From JAGPCK01 sp964535575 (lineage in GTDB: Bacteria; Bacteroidota; Bacteroidia; UKL13-3): DNA of 64,000 nt. The stretch lies in the NCBI GenBank assembly GCA_964535575.1, contig CAZHTC010000005.1, positions 168,096 through 232,095 on the forward strand, written 5' to 3'. Numbering within the stretch: the stretch's first letter is position 1; each line of letters opens with the position of its first letter. The notes below the pieces were generated by a model. That model ran no database searches. It saw nothing but the letters and a program-made list of their open reading frames with translations, and was not told the DNA's origin. This document shows positions 17,160 to 25,353 of the stretch, piece after piece. The position numbers were made by a program, and so were the translations under genes.

Positions 17160-17848
17160 AACTCACCCTCTTGTTGGTGTTTGCAGCTTTTGGTGTAAAG
17201 GCGCAGCAACCCAATTTGTACCAGTCGGATTTTAAACCCATTCACTTTGGTTTTAATGTATGTGTCAATTCATCGGGGATGCAGTTAAACCGCTCCCGCT
17301 ATTTTTACAATATTGATTCGTTAAAAAGTTTGCGTGCCCAGGGTTTTCCGGGTCTGGGTTTGGGAGCCATTACTAATTTCAGAGCCGGAAAGTTTTTGGA
17401 TGTACGGGCCATTTTTCCTCAGCTGGTTTTTACCCAGCGGAATCTGGTTTATGATTTTTACGGCACCACTCAAAAACAAACCGTAGTAAAGGTAGAATCG
17501 ATTTACCTACAGGCTTCTCTGCTGCTCAAATATAAAAGCGAACGCCACCGTAATACACGGTTCTATGTGATTGGGGGGGCTTACCTGTCGCATGATTTTG
17601 GTTCAACCGTTGATCAATCTCGCAGCAATACCAAAGCCGTAGTATCTTTAATTCCCGATGTGTATGGATACGAAGCGGGTTTTGGGTTTGATTTTTATTA
17701 TCCGTATTTCAAATTTTCTCCAGAGCTTAAATTGAGCAATGCAATGACCAATGCGTTGTATAAAGACCCATACATCTATTCTCAATCCATCAATAGTATT
17801 TTCCCTAAAATGCTAACTCTTACATTCAATTTCGAGTCGGGCAAATGA
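17108..17848 (+). CDS. porT: Type IX secretion outer-membrane protein PorT
   Basis: 246 residues. A hydrophobic signal-like segment (LTLLLVFAAFGVKAQQ) is followed by an eight-strand type barrel: HFGFNVCVNSSGMQL, GFPGLGLGAITNFRAGKF, VESIYLQASLLLKYKS, and a late YGYEAGFGFDFYYPYFKFSPELKLS, matching PorT of the T9SS, including placement directly behind ubiE, an order I recall from other Bacteroidota. PorT is needed for secretion of C-terminal-domain cargo and gliding. The ATG at 17108 overlaps ubiE by 52 nt. Function assigned from family and context. Confidence 0.8.
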   Translation: MQNSFIRNIFYLFGKEIKLTLLLVFAAFGVKAQQPNLYQSDFKPIHFGFNVCVNSSGMQLNRSRYFYNIDSLKSLRAQGFPGLGLGAITNFRAGKFLDVRAIFPQLVFTQRNLVYDFYGTTQKQTVVKVESIYLQASLLLKYKSERHRNTRFYVIGGAYLSHDFGSTVDQSRSNTKAVVSLIPDVYGYEAGFGFDFYYPYFKFSPELKLSNAMTNALYKDPYIYSQSINSIFPKMLTLTFNFESGK

Positions 17849-18963
17849 AGTTTAAGTTAGCGGCAACCGACAGCAAAAGCAAGGCACGTGCAGGTGAGTT
17901 TAAAACGGCACATGGTTCCATTTTAACTCCTGTTTTTATGCCGGTGGGTACAACGGGAAGTGTGAAAGGAGTATCACAGCACAATTTGCGTGATGATATC
18001 AATGCGCAGATCATTTTAGGAAATACCTATCATTTATATTTACGACCCGGAACAGCCGTTTTAAATCAGGCAGGAGGGTTGCATAAGTTTATGAACTGGG
18101 AGCGCCCCATACTTACCGACAGCGGGGGATTTCAGGTATATTCCATCTCTGACCAGCGCAAAATTCATGAAGAGGGGGTGTGGTTTAAATCGCATGTTGA
18201 TGGTAGCAAACATTTGTTTACGCCCGAAAACGTAATGGATATTCAGCGCACGATAGGGGCTGATATTATCATGGCATTTGATGAATGTACCCCTTATCCG
18301 TGTGCATATGATTATGCAAAGAAATCAATGCATATGACTCATCGCTGGCTGGAGCGATGCTGCAAACGCTTTGACGAAACAGAAGGCCTTTACGGGTACG
18401 AACAAACCTTATTCCCCATTGTTCAGGGCAGCGTGTATAGTGATTTAAGAAAACAGTCGGCAGAATTTATTGCTTCCATTAGCCGGGAAGGGAATGCCAT
18501 AGGAGGGTTATCGGTAGGGGAGCCTGCCGAAGAAATGTATGCCATGACAGAGGAAGTATGTGCCATACTTCCAACCGATAAACCGAGGTATTTGATGGGA
18601 GTGGGCACACCTGTAAATATTTTAGAATCCATTGCACTGGGAATTGATATGTTTGATTGTGTAATGCCAACCCGCAATGCACGTCACGGCCTGTTGTTTA
18701 CCCAAAACGGAACAATAAACCTGAGGAATAAAAAATGGGAAGATGATTTTACACCGGTTGATGCAATGCTCACACCGGATTATTCAAAAGCTTACCTGAG
18801 GCATTTAATTATTACCAAAGAAATTCTTGGCGCACATTTAGCTACTATGCAAAACCTTAAATTTTACATTTGGTTAGCCACTACAGCCCGTGAGAAAATA
18901 ATTGATGGTACATTTACCGAATGGAAAAACACCATGATACCCAAACTTAACGAACGCTTATAA
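17845..18963 (+). CDS. tgt: Queuine/preQ1 tRNA-guanine transglycosylase
   Basis: 372 residues. Conserved segments: GHSPLT-type start replaced by HGSILTPVFMPVGT, LILGNTYHLYLRPG-like, ILTDSGGFQVYS, GGLSVGEP and GIDMFDCVMPTRNARHG, which carries the nucleophilic Asp. Tgt swaps guanine-34 for preQ1 in GUN tRNAs. The zinc site CxCxxC expected after the DDFTPVD segment is missing: the sequence goes directly to TPDYSKAYLRHL. It overlaps porT by 4 nt. Confidence 0.95.
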   Translation: MKFKLAATDSKSKARAGEFKTAHGSILTPVFMPVGTTGSVKGVSQHNLRDDINAQIILGNTYHLYLRPGTAVLNQAGGLHKFMNWERPILTDSGGFQVYSISDQRKIHEEGVWFKSHVDGSKHLFTPENVMDIQRTIGADIIMAFDECTPYPCAYDYAKKSMHMTHRWLERCCKRFDETEGLYGYEQTLFPIVQGSVYSDLRKQSAEFIASISREGNAIGGLSVGEPAEEMYAMTEEVCAILPTDKPRYLMGVGTPVNILESIALGIDMFDCVMPTRNARHGLLFTQNGTINLRNKKWEDDFTPVDAMLTPDYSKAYLRHLIITKEILGAHLATMQNLKFYIWLATTAREKIIDGTFTEWKNTMIPKLNERL

Positions 18964-18964
18964 C

Positions 18965-20041
18965 GTGAAAATACTCGACCGCTACATCATTAAAAAGTTC
19001 CTTGGTACATTCTTTTTTACCATGGCACTCATTATTTTGATTGTAATGGTGATTGACCTTACCGAGAAGGTTGACGATTTTATAGAGAAGAAAGCCCCAA
19101 TGGAGGCTATCATTTTTGATTACTACCTTAATTTTATACCGTACTATATTAGTTTGCTTAGTCCGTTGTTTATTTTTATTGCAGTAATTTATTTTACCTC
19201 GCAACTGGCCACCCGAAGTGAAATCATTGCCATTTTAGGAACCGGAGTGAACTATACCCGTTTTTTGTTTCCTTATTTTATAGGGGCATCGGTTATTGCC
19301 ATTCTCAATTTTATGCTGGCGGCCTTTGTGGTTCCGCCCTGCCATAAAAAGGTAGAAGCATTTGAAGATACGTATGTGCGGAATGAGCATCGGGTGCTAA
19401 GCAGCAAAGTGTACCTGCGCAAAGCTCCGGGTTTGTTTGTAACTCTTGAGGCATTTAATTTAACCGATAGCACCGGTTACCAGTTTACCACCGATTATTT
19501 TATAGGCACAGATAAAATTTACCGGCTCAATGCCGACCAACTCATCTGGAATAAAGCCAAAAAACAATGGACGCTGGAAAATTACGTGATTCGCAGGTTT
19601 AGTACCAATGGAGAAACCATTGAATCGGGGTACAGAAAAGATACGGCACTGTCCATTACCCCCGATGAATTTTCAGCCACTAATCTGGTAGTTTCCACAC
19701 TTAATTATTTTGAATTAAATCACGAAATAAAGGAAACCATCAGTGAAGGAGGATCGAATATCAATAATTTGTTGGTAGAGAAATATAAACGGCAGGCCTC
19801 GTCATTTGCCATGTTTGTACTTACCCTGCTTGGGGTTGCCATTGCTGCCCGTAAGGTAAGAGGCGGTGTGGGTATTCATCTGGGGCTTGGGTTATTTATC
19901 AGTTTTACTTTTCTACTACTCACGCAATTTTCCCTCAGTTATGGTATCAGCGGTCAAATGCATCCGTTTATAGCTGTATGGATTCCCAATGTATTCTATC
20001 TTATTTTCGGAATTGTTATAGCCATTAAAGCCCCGAAATAA
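18965..20041 (+). CDS. LptF/LptG family permease
   Basis: 358 residues from a GTG one nucleotide after tgt. Three hydrophobic helices at the N-terminus (ALIILIVMVIDLTE, YISLLSPLFIFIAVIYF, FLFPYFIGASVIAILNF), a large periplasmic beta-jellyroll region (about 125-255) and three helices at the C-terminus, the YjgP/YjgQ pattern. Such proteins pair with LptB ATPase to extract lipopolysaccharide from the inner membrane. The second permease and LptB are not next to it here. Whether it is LptF or LptG is not decidable from sequence alone. Confidence 0.9.
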   Translation: MKILDRYIIKKFLGTFFFTMALIILIVMVIDLTEKVDDFIEKKAPMEAIIFDYYLNFIPYYISLLSPLFIFIAVIYFTSQLATRSEIIAILGTGVNYTRFLFPYFIGASVIAILNFMLAAFVVPPCHKKVEAFEDTYVRNEHRVLSSKVYLRKAPGLFVTLEAFNLTDSTGYQFTTDYFIGTDKIYRLNADQLIWNKAKKQWTLENYVIRRFSTNGETIESGYRKDTALSITPDEFSATNLVVSTLNYFELNHEIKETISEGGSNINNLLVEKYKRQASSFAMFVLTLLGVAIAARKVRGGVGIHLGLGLFISFTFLLLTQFSLSYGISGQMHPFIAVWIPNVFYLIFGIVIAIKAPK

Positions 20042-20908
20042 GTGAAAGCATCTGCCTTAGCCCGGTTTCATGTAATTGTTTTTATCTGGGGATTTACAGC
20101 CATATTAGGAAAGCTGATTACCCTGCAGGCTATTGATTTGGTTTGGTACCGGGTATTGTTCACCATTATCAGTTTGTGGGTGTATTTCAGGTTTATTAAG
20201 TTTAAACTCCAGTTACCGCCAAAGGCAACCCTCTGGATTTTATTTATCGGACTCATTGTGGGTTTTCACTGGTATTGTTTTTACCATTCCATCAAGGTGT
20301 CTAATGTATCCATTACACTCATCAGTCTTTCTACCATTACCCTCTTTACTGCACTGCTGGAACCCTTGTTTTTTAAAAGAGCTGTTTCGCTCAAAGAGGT
20401 TTTTCTGGCACTGGTGGTTATAACAGGTATCACCTTAATTTTCCGGTTTGAGTCGGGGTATGCAACAGGGATTTTTTATGGCATTCTGGCGGCCTTTGCA
20501 GGTTCGTTGTTTGTGGTATTAAACGGTAAAATTGCCAATCGCTTTCCGGCTTACAGTATTACCTTTTATGAGATTGGCGGGGCACTTATTTTACTCACCT
20601 CCATGATGCTGATAGACGGTGATATCGGATTACCTCCACTTCCTTCCTCCAATGATTTAGGGCTGCTGGTTATTCTTAGTATTGTGTGTACAGCCTTTCC
20701 GTTTGTGGTAAGTGTTCATTTAATGAAAGAACTTTCTCCCTTTACGGTAAATATGATTACCAACCTGGAGCCGGTTTACGGAATTCTGCTCTCGTTGCTT
20801 ATTTTTGGAGATGATGAATATATGAGTCCCGGATTTTATGCCGGTACTTTATTAATTTTATTTGCTATCTTCACGTATCTTTTTTTAAAGAAAAGAAATA
20901 AAATATAA
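20042..20908 (+). CDS. EamA/DMT superfamily transporter
   Basis: 288 residues, start GTG immediately after the LptF/G stop. About ten hydrophobic helices arranged as two EamA halves: IVFIWGFTAILGKLIT near the N-terminus, and GYATGIFYGILAAFAGSLF plus NLEPVYGILLSLLIFGD in the second half. Drug/metabolite transporters export or import small metabolites through the inner membrane; substrate unknown. The end LLILFAIFTYLFLKKRNK is a cytosolic positive tail. Confidence 0.88.
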   Translation: MKASALARFHVIVFIWGFTAILGKLITLQAIDLVWYRVLFTIISLWVYFRFIKFKLQLPPKATLWILFIGLIVGFHWYCFYHSIKVSNVSITLISLSTITLFTALLEPLFFKRAVSLKEVFLALVVITGITLIFRFESGYATGIFYGILAAFAGSLFVVLNGKIANRFPAYSITFYEIGGALILLTSMMLIDGDIGLPPLPSSNDLGLLVILSIVCTAFPFVVSVHLMKELSPFTVNMITNLEPVYGILLSLLIFGDDEYMSPGFYAGTLLILFAIFTYLFLKKRNKI

Positions 20909-20913
20909 TTAGT

Positions 20914-22770
20914 ATGAAATATGTTTTTTTGCTTTTTACCTTGCTAATTACACTCACCAGAGCAAAGGCACAAATAACCAACCATGAGGTAAACCTTGAA
21001 CCCATTATCCCGTTTGCCGAAATTAATTTTAGCACGTTGCCCGATAATTGGCTTTTTGCTATCGAATTTCAAACCGACAGGGCATTTCCCGAACCTCAAG
21101 GATATTCAAAGGAGCTTAAAAGTTCTATTGATAAGCAGCGTCTGGTTCACTTAATGAATCAGGCTAAACATAAAACAAATAATACTAATACGGTTACTGC
21201 TCCCTCGGTAGATAAGGTTTTTACCGGTAATGGTTCAAACGGTACTCCTAATGATAATAGTGTGGCTGTTTCAAATGGAGGTAAAATTGTGAGTGTGGTA
21301 AACACCAATGTGCGTATGTATGATGAAACAGGGGCATCTATTAATACGTATAAATCGCTGGCGGCAATTACTACCAACCAATTGGGGACATTAAATCGTA
21401 CGTTTGATCCGCGCATTATTTACGACCCCATGGCCGACCGGTTTATCATGATTTTTTTACAGGGCGACAGCAGCAATGATTCGCGCATTGTACTTGGTTT
21501 TTCACAGAGCAATGACCCCACTTCAACCTGGAAATTTTATTCCCTTGAGGGAAACCGCTGGGGAAACGGAACCTGGTTTGACTATCCAATTGTGAGTATT
21601 TCAAAAAAGGATTTGTTTGTAACCGGAAATTTATTGCAGGATGGAAAGAGCTGGCAGGAAGGATTTAAACAATCCATTATCTGGCAGGTGAAGAAACAGA
21701 ATGGATATGACGGTATTTCGTTATCGAGCAAATATTACGATAGCATAGTGTACAATGGCCGTCCTATATGGAGTATTTGTGCTGTACAGGGTGGTTCACA
21801 GCCATGGGGACCTGAAACCTATTTTATTTCTCTTCGTCCGGGCGATGCATCCAATGATACGGTATTCTTACACACGGTAAGCAATACACTTGAATCGGGT
21901 TTTGCTAAATTAAGCGCACGCATTCTTAAATCGAATAAATCTTACGGGGTTCCTCCTTCCGCCATTCAGCCGAGCGGACAATATTTACAAACCAACGATG
22001 CGCGTGCCCTTTCGGCCATTATTGAGAGCGGAACAATTTACTTTGTTGGCAATACCATTGAGCCGGTTAATTTCAGCCCTTCGGTGTATTTCGGTAAAAT
22101 CACCGGACTATATCCGTCTCCTCAGGTCACGGCTCAGTATATTTCCTATGATACGTTAGATATTGGTTATCCCTCTATAGCCTATATGGGTGGCGGTGGT
22201 GCCGATAAAAGTTTACTCATTACGTTTTCGCATGTATCACAGCAAAGGCAACCCGGCACATCGGCTGTATATATTGACAGGTACGGAGCCATCAATTCCT
22301 ATGTACGCATTAGAGAGGGCGATGGTTCCATTAACCTGCTTACCGATTCAATGGAGCGGTGGGGAGATTATACCGGAATTCAGCGCAAGTATAACGAACA
22401 GGGTGTAGTTTGGGTTTCGGGTTCTTACGGAAATACCATCAGTCAGCATCCCACGGCCATAGCTAAAATTAAAGCCAACGATACACAACTTTCAGCGAAA
22501 GGTTTAACGCTTTCCGAATTGAATGTATTTCCCAATCCGGCTACCCAACTTATTTATTTAACCATGCAGGTAGAAAATCCGGGGTTATATGTTTTTTCAG
22601 TTACAGATATGAGCGGACTTGAATTGAAAAAACTTCAGGAACTGAAGCTATCCAATGGCAGTTACAAAGTTTCGTTTGATGTTTCGCAATTAAGTGCCGG
22701 CAGTTATATTCTTAAAGCAGTAACAAACAATGAGCAAAGTTTATCTCAGAAATTTGTGGTGGGCCACTAG
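20914..22770 (+). CDS. T9SS cargo protein with C-terminal sorting domain
   Basis: 618 residues. Signal peptide MKYVFLLFTLLITLTRAKAQ, a central region of about 430 residues with beta-propeller-like phrases (FDPRIIYDPMADRFIM, SNDPTSTWKFYSL), and a C-terminal T9SS type A sorting domain from LNVFPNPATQLIYL through SAGSYILKAVTNNEQSLSQKF. The protein is therefore exported across the outer membrane and anchored or released at the surface. No catalytic motif was recognised. The downstream lipoprotein gene overlaps its last 41 nt. Confidence 0.88.
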   Translation: MKYVFLLFTLLITLTRAKAQITNHEVNLEPIIPFAEINFSTLPDNWLFAIEFQTDRAFPEPQGYSKELKSSIDKQRLVHLMNQAKHKTNNTNTVTAPSVDKVFTGNGSNGTPNDNSVAVSNGGKIVSVVNTNVRMYDETGASINTYKSLAAITTNQLGTLNRTFDPRIIYDPMADRFIMIFLQGDSSNDSRIVLGFSQSNDPTSTWKFYSLEGNRWGNGTWFDYPIVSISKKDLFVTGNLLQDGKSWQEGFKQSIIWQVKKQNGYDGISLSSKYYDSIVYNGRPIWSICAVQGGSQPWGPETYFISLRPGDASNDTVFLHTVSNTLESGFAKLSARILKSNKSYGVPPSAIQPSGQYLQTNDARALSAIIESGTIYFVGNTIEPVNFSPSVYFGKITGLYPSPQVTAQYISYDTLDIGYPSIAYMGGGGADKSLLITFSHVSQQRQPGTSAVYIDRYGAINSYVRIREGDGSINLLTDSMERWGDYTGIQRKYNEQGVVWVSGSYGNTISQHPTAIAKIKANDTQLSAKGLTLSELNVFPNPATQLIYLTMQVENPGLYVFSVTDMSGLELKKLQELKLSNGSYKVSFDVSQLSAGSYILKAVTNNEQSLSQKFVVGH

Positions 22771-22945
22771 TCTGCTGCTGTTGTTTGGATTTGTACCCGG
22801 GTGCTGTTCGAAAAAAAATGCCGTTCAGCCAAAACAAACGGTTACTCCTGAAATGCCCAAGCCCGGTTCGGAAAATCAGCAACAAGCCGATTCATTAAAA
22901 AAGGCAATTGATTTGCAACGGCAAAAAAAACTCAAAGGTCAGTAA
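22730..22945 (+). CDS. Small lipoprotein overlapping a T9SS cargo gene
   Basis: 71 residues. Signal segment with lipobox-like VPGCC (SLLLLFGFVPGC), after which the mature chain is short, polar and Lys/Gln-rich (QQQADSLKKAIDLQRQKK), possibly helical. It starts in another frame 41 nt before the cargo gene ends, so the overlap is coding in two frames. Convergent with the isoprenoid-synthase-like gene, overlapping it by 7 nt. Its reality rests on the good lipobox and the position; moderate confidence. Confidence 0.6.
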   Translation: MSKVYLRNLWWATSLLLLFGFVPGCCSKKNAVQPKQTVTPEMPKPGSENQQQADSLKKAIDLQRQKKLKGQ

Positions 22946-23937
22946 TTAAAACCAAGGGCCTTTGGTAATACAAACGCCACATGAGTTATATCGGTATGCA
23001 CAAAGCGAAGTTGTTCTTTTGACAGGGCAAGAATTTGTTCGGGAATGATGCGCTCATCGCAGTAGGTTCTCATTTGCCTGATAAACGCATCGGCTCCAAG
23101 TTTGAAAACAAAAAATACAAAGGCAAATTCCCGGCAGTTGCGTTGATCAAGTTCTGAATTTTTCAGTGATTCAATCAGTAATAAATAATGGGCGTCCAGC
23201 TGATAGCGTATTTCACTGAAAGTAGTGCAAATGGTAGCAGATGTTTGTGTATGATTGCGCATGTCCCAGGGCAAATCAAAAAGGTCATCAATTAATTGAG
23301 TAAATGCTCCGGTCAACCACAATACCTCCCGTTCTTTTTCACCCAGGGGGGTATGCATAAGTGAGCGGTAAATCAGCAAGCTAATTCCTCCTTTCTGTTT
23401 GATTATCGCACTTACCTGCGCTGCATCAAGATTCGGGTCTTTAAGTTTACGGCTGTTTTTTTCCGCTTCAAAACCCTGCATTAATACAGGGTGAAAAAAT
23501 ACCTGCTGGGTGTCGTCTAGTTCAATGAGCAGGTCCTTATAAATGTCAAGAAACAAACGATCGATGGACTGAACGGGATTGACCTGATGAGGTTCTTCGA
23601 GCATCAACCGCATTTTCTCAAAACTGATATTTGTATCATCGCAGTACACATCACCCAGCGCAAGTATAGCTCCTGCCTTACTGATAAGTCTGGATTCAAC
23701 CGGAGTTAATTTATAATTAATCAAATTGGCAATCAGATTGGCGGCAAACAATGCTTCGAGGGGATAATCATTCAGCTTATGAAATATGCCTTCAGATAAT
23801 GTTTTATCATGATTTTTTTTTGCTGTCTCTACATATTGTTGCGTATAGCCCAATGCTTCCTGTTTGCACTTCTTTTTACCCTGCCAAAGCTTTTGCGCGG
23901 TTTGGATAATTAACATTCCATTGCTGAACACACTCAT
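22939..23937 (-). CDS. Class I isoprenoid-synthase-like protein
   Basis: 332 residues, almost all-helical, no signal peptide. It contains two Asp-rich motifs at the spacing of trans-prenyl or terpene synthases: DVYCDD (96-101) and DDLFDLPWD (217-225), plus a Lys-Gly-Gly helix KGGISLLIYR between. In the family these coordinate Mg-diphosphate. It is far from FPP synthases otherwise, so the substrate is unknown; a terpene or prenyl-transfer role is inference. The start overlaps the stop of the ABC ATPase gene by 4 nt (ATGA), so the two are translated together. Confidence 0.7.
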   Translation of the reverse strand: MSVFSNGMLIIQTAQKLWQGKKKCKQEALGYTQQYVETAKKNHDKTLSEGIFHKLNDYPLEALFAANLIANLINYKLTPVESRLISKAGAILALGDVYCDDTNISFEKMRLMLEEPHQVNPVQSIDRLFLDIYKDLLIELDDTQQVFFHPVLMQGFEAEKNSRKLKDPNLDAAQVSAIIKQKGGISLLIYRSLMHTPLGEKEREVLWLTGAFTQLIDDLFDLPWDMRNHTQTSATICTTFSEIRYQLDAHYLLLIESLKNSELDQRNCREFAFVFFVFKLGADAFIRQMRTYCDERIIPEQILALSKEQLRFVHTDITHVAFVLPKALGFNY

Positions 23938-24563
23938 TTTTTTAAGTTTTTGTAATCCTCAATGCGAATATGGTTTTTGCAAAAATCGTATTCGGCAGGG
24001 ACGTTTGAAGCTACAATTACCAGTTGATTGTTGCAATATTTTTCAATCATATTCCGGTACCAGGTTGTTCCGGCTGCGTCAAGGTTGGTGCAAGGCTCAT
24101 CTAATAGTAATACACGTGTTTCGGCAAATAATGAGATGCCTAATTTTACCCGTTGCTTCATCCCGGAAGAAAATGCTTTCAGCGGTTTTTTTCTGTGTCT
24201 CTCAAGTCCCAGTTCTTCGGTTATTGCATTTAAAGTGAGAGCGGGTTTTAATGGTTTTAATGCGAAGTGAAAAGTAAGCAATTCCTCCAGGGTAAATTCC
24301 TCAATTAATTCGAGGTAGGGCGAACTGAAACTGCAATACCTGAAAAAGACATCAGCAGGTACAGGTACATTATTGCTTGAATACTGAATAGTTCCTTTGC
24401 TGGGGGTTACAGCGCCAAGAATTACCTGCAACAAAGTGGATTTTCCGCTTCCGTTAGCACCCAGCAGGGCATAGGTTTGTGGAGAGTTGAAATCAAGAGT
24501 TACGTCACGAAATATCCATTCGTTGCCAAAACGTTTGCCGATATGGTCGAGCCTTATCTGCAT
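23934..24563 (-). CDS. ABC transporter ATP-binding protein without adjacent permease
   Basis: 209 residues. Walker A GANGSGKST, signature LKAFSSGMKQRVKLG with the intact SSGMKQ, Walker B VLLLDEPCTNLD, and H-loop region VIVASNVPAEYDF, where the usual His is not obvious. Short, CcmA-like nucleotide-binding subunit. No membrane subunit is encoded nearby, so its partner is elsewhere or it acts on another membrane protein. It lies 10 nt after lpxA on the same strand and is coupled to the isoprenoid-synthase-like gene. Confidence 0.88.
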   Translation of the reverse strand: MQIRLDHIGKRFGNEWIFRDVTLDFNSPQTYALLGANGSGKSTLLQVILGAVTPSKGTIQYSSNNVPVPADVFFRYCSFSSPYLELIEEFTLEELLTFHFALKPLKPALTLNAITEELGLERHRKKPLKAFSSGMKQRVKLGISLFAETRVLLLDEPCTNLDAAGTTWYRNMIEKYCNNQLVIVASNVPAEYDFCKNHIRIEDYKNLKK

Positions 24564-24573
24564 GGCTGAGAGA

Positions 24574-25353
24574 TTAACGGGAATAACCTTTAACGATACC
24601 GTCTTTTGATTCGCGAATAAAGGAGAGAATCATTTCTTTCTCGTCTCCTGCCGGAATTTCCTGCTCAATAATGCTCATGGCATTGGTGATATTGTGGCCC
24701 TTCACAAAAAGAATGCGGTAGAGGTCTTCTATCTGGTGCACTTGTTCATCGCTGAAACCTCGTCTTCGTAACCCAACGGCATTGATACCTATGTATTGCA
24801 GTGGCTCACGGGCAACTTTAATAAACGGAGGAACGTTTTTACGCACCAGCGAACTTCCGGTGATAAAGGAATGAGCACCTATTCGCACAAATTGCTGAAC
24901 GGCCACGATACCTTCGAGAATTGCCCAGTCTTCAATGGTAACATGACCTGCCAGGTTCACGCTGTTGGCTATAATAATATTGTTGCCAAGAATACAATCG
25001 TGCGCAAGATGAACATAAGCCATCAGGAGGCAATTACTTCCTACAGCCGTCTTCATCCGATCAACGGTTCCGCGGTTAATGGTTACGCACTCTCTTATGG
25101 TAGTATTATCTCCTATTTCTACGGTGGAGTTTTCACCTTTAAATTTTAAATCCTGCGGAATGGCACCAATGACGGCTCCGGGAAACACGCGGCAATTTTT
25201 TCCAATACGTGTTCCTTCCATAATGCAAACGTTGGGACCTATCCAGGTACCTTCACCTATTTCTACATGCTGTTCAATAGTTGAAAACTGGCTCACCGTT
25301 ACATTGGCGCCAAGTTTTGCATCTTTATGTACAAGTGCTAAGGGATGAATCAT
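24574..25353 (-). CDS. lpxA: UDP-N-acetylglucosamine acyltransferase
   Basis: 259 residues. Left-handed beta-helix made of hexapeptide repeats (IHPLALVHKDAKLG, IGEGTWIGPNVCI), active-site His in YVHLAHDC, and the helical C-terminal tail (GLRRRGFSDEQVHQIEDLYR) typical of LpxA. Adds the first 3-hydroxyacyl chain to UDP-GlcNAc in lipid A synthesis. Start ATG overlaps the lpxC-fabZ stop by 4 nt. Confidence 0.97.
   Translation of the reverse strand: MIHPLALVHKDAKLGANVTVSQFSTIEQHVEIGEGTWIGPNVCIMEGTRIGKNCRVFPGAVIGAIPQDLKFKGENSTVEIGDNTTIRECVTINRGTVDRMKTAVGSNCLLMAYVHLAHDCILGNNIIIANSVNLAGHVTIEDWAILEGIVAVQQFVRIGAHSFITGSSLVRKNVPPFIKVAREPLQYIGINAVGLRRRGFSDEQVHQIEDLYRILFVKGHNITNAMSIIEQEIPAGDEKEMILSFIRESKDGIVKGYSR

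Noticed and set aside
22730..22770. 41-nt two-frame overlap as sequencing frameshift
   Set aside because: Both proteins have complete, sensible ends: the cargo keeps its T9SS tail to the stop and the lipoprotein has its own signal.
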